Part shown: piece by piece, positions 6,800 to 14,512 of the stretch
How the letters are laid out: every line of letters begins with the position of its first letter
Position numbering within the stretch: position 1 is the stretch's first letter
Source of the DNA: JAWVZB01 sp033722375
GTDB taxonomy: Bacteria; Actinomycetota; Nitriliruptoria; Nitriliruptorales; Nitriliruptoraceae
DNA length: 41,159 nt
Direction: 5' to 3'
Assembly (NCBI GenBank): GCA_033722375.1
Contig: JAWVZB010000012.1
Span: 1-41,159, forward strand
Program-made: the position numbers and the translations under genes
Notes under the pieces: model-generated
Told to the model about the DNA's origin: nothing
Database searches by the model: none
The model's input: only the letters and a program-made list of their open reading frames with translations

Positions 6800-9412
6800 A
6801 TGCCGGCCACCTGGGTGCAGGACTTCAGCGACGGTGACGCGACGAGGAAGGATCTGCTCGGAGGGAAGGGCGCCAACCTCGCCGAGATGACCCGTATGGG
6901 GATACCGGTACCTCCGGGGTTCACCGTCACCACCGAGGCCTGCAACGCCTACCTCGCGGACGGGGCGCTCCCCGAGGGACTCGTGGGCCAGCTCGATGCT
7001 GCGGTGGATCGGCTCGAGTCGAGATCGGGGCGACGTTTCGGCGATCCGTCGGATCCACTCCTCGTGTCGGTGCGGTCCGGCGCCCGGTTCTCGATGCCTG
7101 GGATGATGGACACGGTGCTCGACCTGGGGCTGAACCCGGTGACCGTGAAAGGGCTCGCGGAAGCAGCGGACGACGAGCGGTTCGCCTACGACAGCTGGCG
7201 TCGCTTCACCGAGATGTACGGCCGCATCGTGCTCGGGGTCCCCGGCGAGATGCTCGGGGAGGTGGCTGGCCCCCATCTGCGCCGCCACGAGATCGATGAT
7301 CCCGCGCTGCTCCCAGCGGACGCGGCGCAACGCCTCGCGCTCGACTATCGGCACGCGATCGAGAGCTGGTCGGGGACCGCGTTCCCCGACGATCCGCGGG
7401 AGCAGCTGATCGCCGCCGTCGAAGCAGTCTTCCGTTCCTGGAACGGTCGCCGCGCCAGGAACTACCGCCGCCTCGAGGGCATCCCCGACGACCTCGGGAC
7501 CGCGGTCAACGTTCAGACCATGGTGTTCGGCAACCTCGGCGAGGAGTCCGGGACGGGGGTCGTGTTCACCCGTGACCCGGCGACCGGCGCGCCTGGGCCG
7601 TACGGCGACTTCCTGCTCTCGGCGCAGGGCGAGGACGTCGTGGCCGGCGTGCGCAACACCGAACCGTTCGCTGCACTGGCGGACCACTTCCCCGACGTCC
7701 ACGCGCAGCTGGTCGAGGTGCTCGAGCTGCTCGAAACCCGCTTCCGTGAGATGTGTGATGTCGAGTTCACCGTCGAGCGCGGCCGCCTCTGGGTGCTCCA
7801 GACACGTGTCGGGAAGCGCAGCGCCCCCGCTGCGCTCCGGATCGCCGTCGACATGGCGGACGAGGGCCTCATCTCCGAGGAGGACGCGGTGCGACGCTTC
7901 CAGCCCGAGCAGTTGGAACGCCTGCTGCATCCGAGCTTCGATCCCGCCGCGAGCCGTACCACGCTCACGAACGGCCTCGGAGCGTCCCCTGGAGCCGCGA
8001 GCGGGCGTGTGCGCTTCACCGCCGACGAGGCAGAGCAGCACGCGGAGAACGGCGAAGCGGTGATCCTCGTCCGGCCCGAGACCTCACCCGAGGACCTGCA
8101 CGGACTCGTGGCGGCCCGCGGGGTGCTGACGAGTCGTGGGGGGCTCGTCAGCCACGCGGCCGTGGTCGCCCGCGGCATCGGGAAGCCGGCGGTGTGCGGG
8201 GCCGACGAGATCCAGATCGACGTCGAGTCGCGACGCTTCGTGGTGGGGGAGACCGAGGTCCAGGAGGGCGACGTCGTGTCGATCGACGGCACGTCGGGCG
8301 AGGTGGTGCTCGGCGAGGTTCCGGTCCTGACACCGGAGCCGACTCCCGAGCTCCAGCGGCTCCTCGGCTGGGCGGACCGGTTCCGTCGGCTCGGCGTGCG
8401 GGCCAACGCCGACACGCCCGACGACGCTGCTCGGGCCCGGGCGTTCGGAGCCGAAGGCATCGGCCTGTGCCGGACCGAGCACATGTTCCTCGGCGACCGG
8501 CTGCCCGTGATCCGCCACGCGATCCTCGCGACCGAGTCCGATGAACGCCGCGCCGCGCTCCAGCAGTTGCACGACCTCCAGCGAGAGGACTTCGAGGCTG
8601 TTCTCGCTGAGATGGACGGGTTGCCAGTCACGGTGCGGCTGCTCGATCCTCCACTGCACGAGTTCCTGCCGGATGTCGAGGAGCTCCGGATCCGTGAGGT
8701 GCGGGGCGAGCTGGACGGCGCGGGCGAGGCGTTGCTGGTCGCTGCAGAGCGGTGGCGCGAGCACAACCCGATGCTCGGCATCCGGGGCGTGCGCCTGTCG
8801 TTCCTCGAACCCGAGATCTACCGCATGCAGGTGCGGGCCCTGGTCGAAGCGGCCCTGTCCCGTCAGGCTGCCGGGGGGATGCCGATGGTGCAGATCATGC
8901 TCCCGCTCACGGTGTCCGAAGCGGAGCTCGAAGCCGCAGTGGTCGACGTCCTCGAGACGGTGGAGGCTGCTCTCGACGGGGATCAGCTCGAGGTCCACGT
9001 CGGCACGATGATCGAGACCCCCCGTGCGGCGCTGCGGTCGGCCGCGTTCGCCGCCCACGTGGAGTTCTGCTCGTTCGGGACCAACGACCTCACCCAGCTG
9101 ACGTTCGGCTTCTCCCGCGATGACATCGAGGCGCGTCTGATGCCGACGTACCTCGAGCGGGGGCTGCTGGATGCCGATCCGTTCGCCACGATCGACGTCG
9201 ACGGTGTCGGCCGTCTCGTCGCGGAGGGCGTCGCCGCCGGGTTGGAAGCCGATCCAGAGATCGAGTTCGGTGTGTGCGGAGAACACGGTGGCGACCCGGA
9301 CAGTGTGAGGTTCTTCCACACGATCGCGCTCGACTACGTGTCCTGCTCGCCGTTCCGGGTACCGCTGGCGCGTCTGGCGGCGGCGCACGCCGCCCTCGAG
9401 GGGGCCGGGTAG
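6800..9412 (+). CDS. ppdK: Pyruvate, phosphate dikinase
   Basis: Interconverts pyruvate, ATP and phosphate with PEP, AMP and pyrophosphate in the cytosol. The start at 6800 gives 870 residues, the usual length. GAAGGA lies 6 bases upstream and the protein then aligns from its FSDGDATRKDLLGGKGANLAEM block; GTG 6740 and ATG 6758 are in-frame alternatives. Order: ATP-grasp nucleotide-binding domain (1-340), swivelling phosphohistidine domain (about 385-510) and PEP/pyruvate barrel (520-870). The phosphorylated His is His452 in GGLVSHAAVVARG; the barrel shows CSFGTNDLTQLTFGFSRDD and the catalytic Cys826 in GVCGEHGGDP. The residue two before His452 is Val450, where regulated enzymes carry Thr. Divergent from treT. 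Confidence 0.96.
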   Translation: MPATWVQDFSDGDATRKDLLGGKGANLAEMTRMGIPVPPGFTVTTEACNAYLADGALPEGLVGQLDAAVDRLESRSGRRFGDPSDPLLVSVRSGARFSMPGMMDTVLDLGLNPVTVKGLAEAADDERFAYDSWRRFTEMYGRIVLGVPGEMLGEVAGPHLRRHEIDDPALLPADAAQRLALDYRHAIESWSGTAFPDDPREQLIAAVEAVFRSWNGRRARNYRRLEGIPDDLGTAVNVQTMVFGNLGEESGTGVVFTRDPATGAPGPYGDFLLSAQGEDVVAGVRNTEPFAALADHFPDVHAQLVEVLELLETRFREMCDVEFTVERGRLWVLQTRVGKRSAPAALRIAVDMADEGLISEEDAVRRFQPEQLERLLHPSFDPAASRTTLTNGLGASPGAASGRVRFTADEAEQHAENGEAVILVRPETSPEDLHGLVAARGVLTSRGGLVSHAAVVARGIGKPAVCGADEIQIDVESRRFVVGETEVQEGDVVSIDGTSGEVVLGEVPVLTPEPTPELQRLLGWADRFRRLGVRANADTPDDAARARAFGAEGIGLCRTEHMFLGDRLPVIRHAILATESDERRAALQQLHDLQREDFEAVLAEMDGLPVTVRLLDPPLHEFLPDVEELRIREVRGELDGAGEALLVAAERWREHNPMLGIRGVRLSFLEPEIYRMQVRALVEAALSRQAAGGMPMVQIMLPLTVSEAELEAAVVDVLETVEAALDGDQLEVHVGTMIETPRAALRSAAFAAHVEFCSFGTNDLTQLTFGFSRDDIEARLMPTYLERGLLDADPFATIDVDGVGRLVAEGVAAGLEADPEIEFGVCGEHGGDPDSVRFFHTIALDYVSCSPFRVPLARLAAAHAALEGAG

Positions 9413-9432
9413 GGAGCTCGACCCGGGACCAC

Positions 9433-9448
9433 CGGCCCTACCGGGCCG
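9433..9448 (+). terminator. Hairpin after ppdK
   Basis: A 6-bp GC stem (CGGCCC / GGGCCG) with a TACC loop lies 20 bases after the ppdK stop and before the Usp gene at 9497. No T-run follows, so termination activity is uncertain. Confidence 0.35.
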
Positions 9449-9496
9449 CGAGCGCCCCGAGCATGCTCGAAGTGCGATCGAGGCAGGAGGTCGGAG

Positions 9497-9946
9497 ATGC
9501 CACGCATCGTCGTCGGTGTCGACGGCAGTGAGACGTCGCGGCGCGCCCTGGCCTGGGCGATCGGCGAGGCGAGGACCCACGGGGCGAACGTCGAGGCGGT
9601 CACGGTGCTGCCCGACCCAGTGCCGCTCTGGGCTTCGATGCCAGAGGTGAGCTACTTCCCGGTGGAGGATCACGAAACGCGCATCAAGGAGGCACGGGCG
9701 CGACTCGAACGGGCAGTCGACGAGATAGCTGCAGACACGACCGGCGTGGACATCGTGGCGCTGGTCGAGGAGGGTCCTCCGGCGCGAGCTCTCATCGGGA
9801 TCGCCGAAGGAGCCGACCTGCTCGTGGTCGGCTCCCGGGGGCTCGGGGGGTTCCGCGGGCTGCTGCTCGGCTCGGTGAGCCACCAGTGCGTCAGCCACGC
9901 GGACTGCCCCGTCGTCGTGATCCCACCGCACGCGGACGAGACCTAG
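9497..9946 (+). CDS. Universal stress protein, UspA family
   Basis: 149-residue single-domain Usp. It starts RIVVGVDGSETSRRAL and keeps the full ATP-binding signature: Gly112, Gly115, Gly125 and Ser126 in VGSRGLGGFRGLLLGS. The tail (SHQCVSHADCPVVVIPP) closely parallels the Usp at 3722, so the two are likely paralogues. The start is fixed by a strong AGGAGGTCGGAG 2-13 bases upstream. It follows ppdK by 84 bases and ends before a strong GC hairpin that separates it from the convergent sulfur operon. A role in stress or hypoxia adaptation is the family expectation; the specific signal is unknown. Confidence 0.92.
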   Translation: MPRIVVGVDGSETSRRALAWAIGEARTHGANVEAVTVLPDPVPLWASMPEVSYFPVEDHETRIKEARARLERAVDEIAADTTGVDIVALVEEGPPARALIGIAEGADLLVVGSRGLGGFRGLLLGSVSHQCVSHADCPVVVIPPHADET

Positions 9947-9971
9947 ACGCCCGTCAAGGTGCGACGAGAGA

Positions 9972-9995
9972 GGCCCGGGCCAGCCGGCCCGGGCC
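9972..9995. terminator. Bidirectional terminator-like hairpin between convergent genes
   Basis: A perfect 10-bp GC stem with a 4-base AGCC loop lies between the Usp gene (stop 9946) and the minus-strand DsrE-like gene (stop 10024). Each arm is itself a palindrome, so cruciform or dimer pairing is possible. No T-run on either side. The position between two converging genes supports a termination role. Confidence 0.65.
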
Positions 9996-10023
9996 CTCCT
10001 GCGCCGCAGCGCCCGTGTGAGGC

Positions 10024-10533
10024 TCAGATGAACAGCGTCTGGGCGCCTTCAGAGAGCTCGATGAAGTCCGCCGCCGAGATGATGCCCTCGACGCGGTCGT
10101 AGAGGTCGTCCTCCGTCAGGTGCATCATGTCGGCCGACATCCGGCAGGCCCACAGGTGGCCTCCGGCGTCGGTGATCAGCTCGAGGAACTCGGGGACCTC
10201 GGGGATGTCGAGGCCCTCCATCTGCTTCTTCATCATGTGGGTCGCGAACGCGGTCATGCCGGGCAGTCCCATGAGCGACGGCGGCATGTGGGTGGCGGGG
10301 TTGCCGAGCGGGGTGAACTGGAGCTTGCTCATCGTCTCCTTGTTGATCATGTCGAAGCCCCAGAACGTGAAGAACAGATGCACCTCTGCGCCCTCACCCA
10401 GGGCAGCGTTGGCGAGTACCAGCCCCGGGTAGGCCATGTCGAGCGATCCCTTGGAGCAGATGATGCACAACTTGCGTCCCCCCTCGAGATCGTCGTCGAA
10501 CGTGGGAACAGGGGCGGTCGTCGTTGCGGTCAT
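10024..10533 (-). CDS. DsrE/DsrF-like sulfur-transfer family protein (DsrE2 type)
   Basis: 169 residues of the DsrE-like fold, a Rossmann-like family in which a conserved cysteine carries persulfide sulfur. The N-terminal IICSKGSLDMAYPGLVLANAA and AEVHLFFTFWGFDMI blocks fit the larger DsrE_2 subgroup. Candidate active cysteines are Cys26 (IICSKG) and Cys130 (HLWACRMS); the latter is at the place used by sulfur-carrying relatives. A Met-rich amphipathic stretch (about 85-105) may touch the membrane. It is the last gene of a three-gene operon, 12 bases after the TusE/DsrC-like gene, and probably exchanges sulfur with it. Assignment to the family is firm; the sulfur acceptor is unknown. Confidence 0.87.
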   Translation of the reverse strand: MTATTTAPVPTFDDDLEGGRKLCIICSKGSLDMAYPGLVLANAALGEGAEVHLFFTFWGFDMINKETMSKLQFTPLGNPATHMPPSLMGLPGMTAFATHMMKKQMEGLDIPEVPEFLELITDAGGHLWACRMSADMMHLTEDDLYDRVEGIISAADFIELSEGAQTLFI

Positions 10534-10545
10534 GGCGACTCCTCC

Positions 10546-10860
10546 TCAGACGCAGCCGACGGGCTTGGGCAGCCCGGCGACGTAGGCCATCTTCTTGGCG
10601 GGCTTCTTGGGGAACAGCTCGAACAGTCGCTTCGTCGGGAAGCCGCCGACCGTCGACACGCGGCGCAGCGTCGCGGTTTCGCCCTGCTCCCGGTAGTCGT
10701 CGCGTAGGAACCGGAGAACCTCGAGATGTTCGTCGGTCAGGTCGATGCCGATGTTGTCGGCGAGGACCTTCGCGAGGGTCTCGTCCCAGTCCTCGTACTC
10801 GGTCAGGAAGCCCTCGTCGTCGACGTGGACCTCGTGACCGTCGATGGTTGCGAGTGTCAT
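10546..10860 (-). CDS. TusE/DsrC-family sulfur carrier protein, single-cysteine form
   Basis: 104 residues of the DsrC/TusE/DsvC family, which carry sulfur on a flexible C-terminal arm. The family signature GLPKPVGCV ends the protein, with the penultimate Cys103 as the reactive thiol. The second cysteine, about ten residues upstream in sulfite-reductase-linked DsrC proteins, is absent (the stretch reads PAKKMAYVAG), so it cannot form the intramolecular disulfide of true DsrC. It therefore resembles the relay type (TusE). Its ATG overlaps the stop of the upstream SQR-like gene by four bases (ATGA), which ties sulfide oxidation to sulfur relay. No dsrAB, tusBCD or hdr gene is in the window. Confidence 0.92.
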   Translation of the reverse strand: MTLATIDGHEVHVDDEGFLTEYEDWDETLAKVLADNIGIDLTDEHLEVLRFLRDDYREQGETATLRRVSTVGGFPTKRLFELFPKKPAKKMAYVAGLPKPVGCV

Positions 10861-12119
10861 GATGCGATCTCCTCCTGGTGATCGTCAGGGTCGTGCTTGC
10901 CCGCCATGGACATCTCTGCGGGCAACAGCGGTATGGGTCGACCTGGGAGGAGGACGTTCCAGTAGGCCCAGCGGAACGCCATCTTCCCCCAGTGGTTGAT
11001 GGCCGACTCCTCCAGCAGCTTGAAGGGGCCTACGCCGGGGATGGGGTAGTTGCCAGGCAGCGGCTGAGTGTCGTAGTTGAAGTCGATCAAGAGCCCCTTG
11101 CCGTCCCCGGACTCCACGAAGCAGTTCGCGTGGCCGTCGAAGGCGTGGGTCATCGGCCGGCCCGCGATGTGCTCGAGGAAGTTCTCGACGAAGACCTCGA
11201 CCGAGAAGTGCGCCACGGAGCCCGCTTTGGAGGTCGGGATGTCGGCCGCGTCCCCGAGCGCGAAGACGTTGTCGTAGGCCACCGACTGCAGCGTGGCTCG
11301 GTCGACCGGGACGTGGTTGAGCTCGTTGCCGAGACCGCTGCGACCGACGAAGTCGGCTCCCATGTTGACCGGCACCGTGACCAGCAGGTCGAAGGGGATC
11401 TCCCGCTCGTCGTAGGAGACGATCGCGGAGGTCTCGGTGTCCACCCGTTCGATCATGAAGTCGGTCTCGAGGTGGATCTTACGCTCGTCGAGCATCCCCC
11501 CGAGCTGCCGGGACGCGATCGGCTTGGTGAACGCCCCGTCGAGCGGCGTCACGTAGACCAGCTCGACGCGGTCGCGCAGCCCTCGGTCGCGGAAGAAGTC
11601 GTCGGCGAGGAACGAGAACTCGAGTGGCGCGACCGGGCACTTGATGGGCATCTCGCAGATGTGGACGACGAGACGGCCACCGTCCCAGCTCGCCAAACGG
11701 TCCCGGAGCGCCGTGGTGCCCGCGAGGGTGTAGAAGTCGAAGACGCGCTCACGCCACAGCTCGTCGGTCATTCCGGGCGTCTCGTCGGGGCGCGGGTGGG
11801 TGCCCGTCGCGATGACGAGCTGGTCGTACCCGAGCTCCGTCCCGTCCTGGAGCCGCACCTCAGAACGGTCCGGGGAGACCGCGTCGATCTCCGAGACGAG
11901 GAACTCGATGCCTTCGTGGAGGTACCGCTCTCGGGGCTTGACGAGCTCCTGCGGTTCGTAGATGCCGAACGGCACGAACAGGTACCCGGGCTGGTAGTGA
12001 TGCTCGTGGTCCTGGTCGACGACCGTGATCCGCCACTCGTCCCGCGGGAGCCGGCGTCGGAGCTTGTTGGCCACCATCGTGCCGGCGGTCCCGCCGCCGA
12101 GGATGACGAGCTGCCGCAT
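10857..12119 (-). CDS. Sulfide:quinone oxidoreductase-like flavoprotein
   Basis: FAD-dependent pyridine-nucleotide-disulfide-fold protein, 420 residues, resembling sulfide:quinone oxidoreductase and flavocytochrome c sulfide dehydrogenase. The FAD-binding motif is LVILGGGTAGTMVANKL (Gly8-Gly13), the second flavin site is VFALGDAADIPTSKAG (286-300), and LVIATGTHPRP lies between. Cys161 (PIKCPVAP) and Cys333 (ANCFVES) are well placed to be the redox pair that binds polysulfide; Cys155 is extra. A C-terminal hydrophobic/aromatic stretch (about 375-400) could insert into the membrane. The start at 12119 has GAGGAG 5 bases upstream. It leads an operon with TusE- and DsrE-like carriers, suggesting sulfur is handed to proteins. 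Quinone specificity is inferred. Confidence 0.85.
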   Translation of the reverse strand: MRQLVILGGGTAGTMVANKLRRRLPRDEWRITVVDQDHEHHYQPGYLFVPFGIYEPQELVKPRERYLHEGIEFLVSEIDAVSPDRSEVRLQDGTELGYDQLVIATGTHPRPDETPGMTDELWRERVFDFYTLAGTTALRDRLASWDGGRLVVHICEMPIKCPVAPLEFSFLADDFFRDRGLRDRVELVYVTPLDGAFTKPIASRQLGGMLDERKIHLETDFMIERVDTETSAIVSYDEREIPFDLLVTVPVNMGADFVGRSGLGNELNHVPVDRATLQSVAYDNVFALGDAADIPTSKAGSVAHFSVEVFVENFLEHIAGRPMTHAFDGHANCFVESGDGKGLLIDFNYDTQPLPGNYPIPGVGPFKLLEESAINHWGKMAFRWAYWNVLLPGRPIPLLPAEMSMAGKHDPDDHQEEIAS

Positions 12120-12147
12120 GGTTGCTCCTCGATTCGATCCGTTCTCG

Positions 12148-12153
12148 ACCGTA
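12148..12153 (-). promoter_or_regulatory. Candidate -10 element (TACGGT) for the sulfur operon
   Basis: On the minus strand TACGGT lies 28 bases before the ATG of the SQR-like gene, giving a leader of roughly 20 bases that includes GAGGAG. Hexamer and spacing match those upstream of treT. Confidence 0.42.
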
Positions 12154-12249
12154 CGCATGCGACCCCGCCACGAGGAGGGTCGAGGGTCCCCAGCTCGGCG
12201 CCAACCGGCCTTGTCGGAGGCGCCCGAAGACCCGTTGCGGAACGCCCCG

Positions 12250-12255
12250 TACCAT
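12250..12255 (+). promoter_or_regulatory. Candidate -10 element (TACCAT) for the DUF1385 gene
   Basis: TACCAT fits TANNNT and lies 55 bases before the GTG at 12311, within the 191-base divergent region shared with the sulfur operon. Evidence is the hexamer and the position only. Confidence 0.28.
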
Positions 12256-12310
12256 CCGCCCCACCATCCGCTCCAGCCAGGAGCAGCGCCCCTCCGATCA
12301 GGAGCCGCGC

Positions 12311-13390
12311 GTGAGCGCCGAGACAGCACACGACAGCCCACAGCCGCTCGAGATGGCCCCCCACTACTACGGGGGTCAGGCCGTCATCGAGGGCGTGATG
12401 ATGCGTGGCGCCGACTGCTGGGCGGTCGCGGTACGCCGCCCCACCGACGACATCTACCTCGAGCGCCACCCCGTCTCCGACTTCCCCGACCGCTATCCGG
12501 CCTTCAAGCGGCCGATGCTCCGAGGTGTCTACGCGCTCGGGGATGCGCTCGCGATCGGCATGAAGGCGCTCGGGATCTCCGCTGACCAGGCGATGATGGA
12601 GGAGGAGCAGGACTCCGGCGGCGCCGCGATGGGTGCGTCCATGGTGGTCGCGCTGCTGGTCTTCGTGGGCCTGTTCATCGTGCTGCCGTCGGCGGGGGTC
12701 AAGGGGCTCGACCGGTGGCTGCTCTCCGGTGTGCTCGAGGATGGTGTGTGGTTCCACCTCGTGGAGAGCCTGGCACGCATCGCGATCTTCCTGGGCTACT
12801 TGTTCGCGATCTCGTTCATCGCTGACATCCGCCGGGTCTTCCAGTACCACGGTGCCGAGCACAAGACCATCGCGGCCTGGGAGCACGAGGAGGTGCTCGA
12901 CCCCGCGACCGTCGACCGCTACTCGACGCTCCACGTTCGCTGCGGCACCAACTTCCTCATCATGGTGATGATCCTCGCGCTGATCGTCTACACGCTGGCC
13001 GGCGCGGTCATCCCCGCGCCGGCGGACAACACGGCGCTGCAGATCCTCTACCACGTCGGTCTCCGCGTGGCCCTTTTGCCGGTCGTGGCCGGCTTCGCCT
13101 ACGAATCACTTCGGATCGGGGCGCGCTACGGGGACAACTGGTTCGTCCGCGCGCTGATGAAGCCCGGGCTCTGGCTGCAGCACATCACCACGAAACCTCC
13201 CACCACCGAACAGATCGAGGTCGCCATCCGGGCGTTCGAGGCGGTCGTGCCGGCGCAGCATCGGGACGGGCGGATGCCGGCGTCTCTGCCTTCCGTCGTC
13301 GTGACTGGTGACGGTTTCGCACCCGACGACGAGACCGTGGGCCCCAGCGTCGCGGACGGGGCGGAGCTCGAGCGAACCGACGGCGCGTAG
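12311..13390 (+). CDS. DUF1385 (YqhQ-family) membrane protein
   Basis: 359 residues. YYGGQAVIEGVMMRG at the start is the family hallmark; FQYHGAEHKTIAAWE and LHVRCGTNFL in the middle hold conserved His, Glu and Cys residues often taken as a metal site. Hydrophobic segments are near 107-127, 145-170, 215-237 and 250-270. The C-terminal 60 residues are polar. The biochemical role is not established. In clostridia and other Firmicutes the gene also sits between rpmE and prfA/prmC, which supports orthology. The GTG start at 12311 has AGGAG 7 bases upstream; an ATG at 12353 (MAPHYYGG) would remove 14 residues. It ends 39 bases before prfA and is probably co-transcribed with it. Confidence 0.88.
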   Translation: MSAETAHDSPQPLEMAPHYYGGQAVIEGVMMRGADCWAVAVRRPTDDIYLERHPVSDFPDRYPAFKRPMLRGVYALGDALAIGMKALGISADQAMMEEEQDSGGAAMGASMVVALLVFVGLFIVLPSAGVKGLDRWLLSGVLEDGVWFHLVESLARIAIFLGYLFAISFIADIRRVFQYHGAEHKTIAAWEHEEVLDPATVDRYSTLHVRCGTNFLIMVMILALIVYTLAGAVIPAPADNTALQILYHVGLRVALLPVVAGFAYESLRIGARYGDNWFVRALMKPGLWLQHITTKPPTTEQIEVAIRAFEAVVPAQHRDGRMPASLPSVVVTGDGFAPDDETVGPSVADGAELERTDGA

Positions 13391-13429
13391 CCGCGCGGTC
13401 CCGCGTCCCCAGCCCGTCCGCCGAGGCCC

Positions 13430-14512
13430 ATGATCATGTTCGAACGCTTGCAGGAACTCGAGGACACCTACGTCGATCTCGAGCGTCAGCTCGCCGATCC
13501 CGAGGTGCTCTCGGACAGCTCCCGCTACACCGAGCTCGCCAAGCGTCACGGCGAGCTCGGGGAGATCGTGGCCACCTACCGGCGCTACCGCGAGGTCGCC
13601 GGGGACCTCCAGGCCGCACGCGAGATGGCGCGGGACGGGGACGGTGAGGACGCCGAACAGATGCGCCAGGAGGCGGCCTCGCTCGAAGGCGAGCTCCGTG
13701 ACCTCGAGCAACGGCTCCAGCTCCTCCTGCTGCCGACCGATCCCAACGACCCCAAGGACGTGATCGTCGAGATCCGCGCTGCGGCCGGCGGTGACGAGGC
13801 GGGGCTGTTCGCCGGCGAGCTGCGGGACATGTACATGAGCTACGCGCAGAGCAAGGGATGGACCGTCGAGCTCATGTCAGAGTCCAAGCAGGGGATCGGT
13901 GGGGTCAAGGAGTCCGTCTTCGAGGTTCGTGGCACGGGCGCCTACGCCCACCTGAAACACGAATCCGGTGTGCATCGCGTCCAGCGAGTCCCGGCGACCG
14001 AGTCCTCGGGGCGCATCCACACCTCCACGGCGTCCGTGGCCGTCCTCCCGGCAGCCGAGGAGGTCGACGTCACGATCGACCCGAACGACCTCCGGATCGA
14101 CGTCTTCCGCTCGTCGGGCCCCGGGGGCCAGAGCGTGAACACCACCGATTCCGCGGTGCGGGTGACCCACGAGCCCACGGGCATCGTCGTGGCCTGCCAG
14201 GACGAGAAGAGTCAACACCAGAACCGAGAGAAGGCGCTGCGGATCCTCCGGTCGCGCCTGCTCCAGGCGGAGCAGGAACGTGCCGAGAGCGAGCGTGCCA
14301 CCGAGCGCCGCGGCCAGATCGGAACCGGCGATCGCTCCGAGAAGATCCGCACGTACAACTTCCCCCAGTCGCGGATCACCGACCACCGCATCGGGCTCAC
14401 CGTCCACAACGTCGACCAGGTCCTCGGCGGTGACCTGTCGGAGATCATCGGGGCGCTGCACGACGCCGAACGCGAGCAGCTCCTCCAGGAGATCACCGGG
14501 GGCGACGGATGA
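13430..14512 (+). CDS. prfA: Peptide chain release factor 1
   Basis: Class I release factor reading UAA and UAG. The anticodon-mimic tripeptide PAT is at 188-190 (RVQRVPATESSGRIH), separating it from RF2 (SPF). The catalytic GGQ is at 232-234 in SSGPGGQSVNTTDSAV. It has 360 residues, the usual length. ATG 13430 and ATG 13436 are both possible; the second gives MFERLQEL, the normal N-terminus, and a better distance to GAGG. It overlaps prmC by four bases (ATGA), coupling the factor to the enzyme that methylates its GGQ glutamine. Confidence 0.97.
   Translation: MIMFERLQELEDTYVDLERQLADPEVLSDSSRYTELAKRHGELGEIVATYRRYREVAGDLQAAREMARDGDGEDAEQMRQEAASLEGELRDLEQRLQLLLLPTDPNDPKDVIVEIRAAAGGDEAGLFAGELRDMYMSYAQSKGWTVELMSESKQGIGGVKESVFEVRGTGAYAHLKHESGVHRVQRVPATESSGRIHTSTASVAVLPAAEEVDVTIDPNDLRIDVFRSSGPGGQSVNTTDSAVRVTHEPTGIVVACQDEKSQHQNREKALRILRSRLLQAEQERAESERATERRGQIGTGDRSEKIRTYNFPQSRITDHRIGLTVHNVDQVLGGDLSEIIGALHDAEREQLLQEITGGDG

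Noticed and set aside
6629..8041. N-terminal extension of treT into the region antisense to ppdK
   Set aside because: The open frame continues, but the TreT family begins near the GTG at 6628, which has a ribosome site and a -10; the extra 471 codons are a shadow of ppdK.
10546..10860. True dissimilatory DsrC
   Set aside because: The second conserved cysteine is missing and no dsrAB genes are near, so it is called a TusE-like single-Cys carrier.
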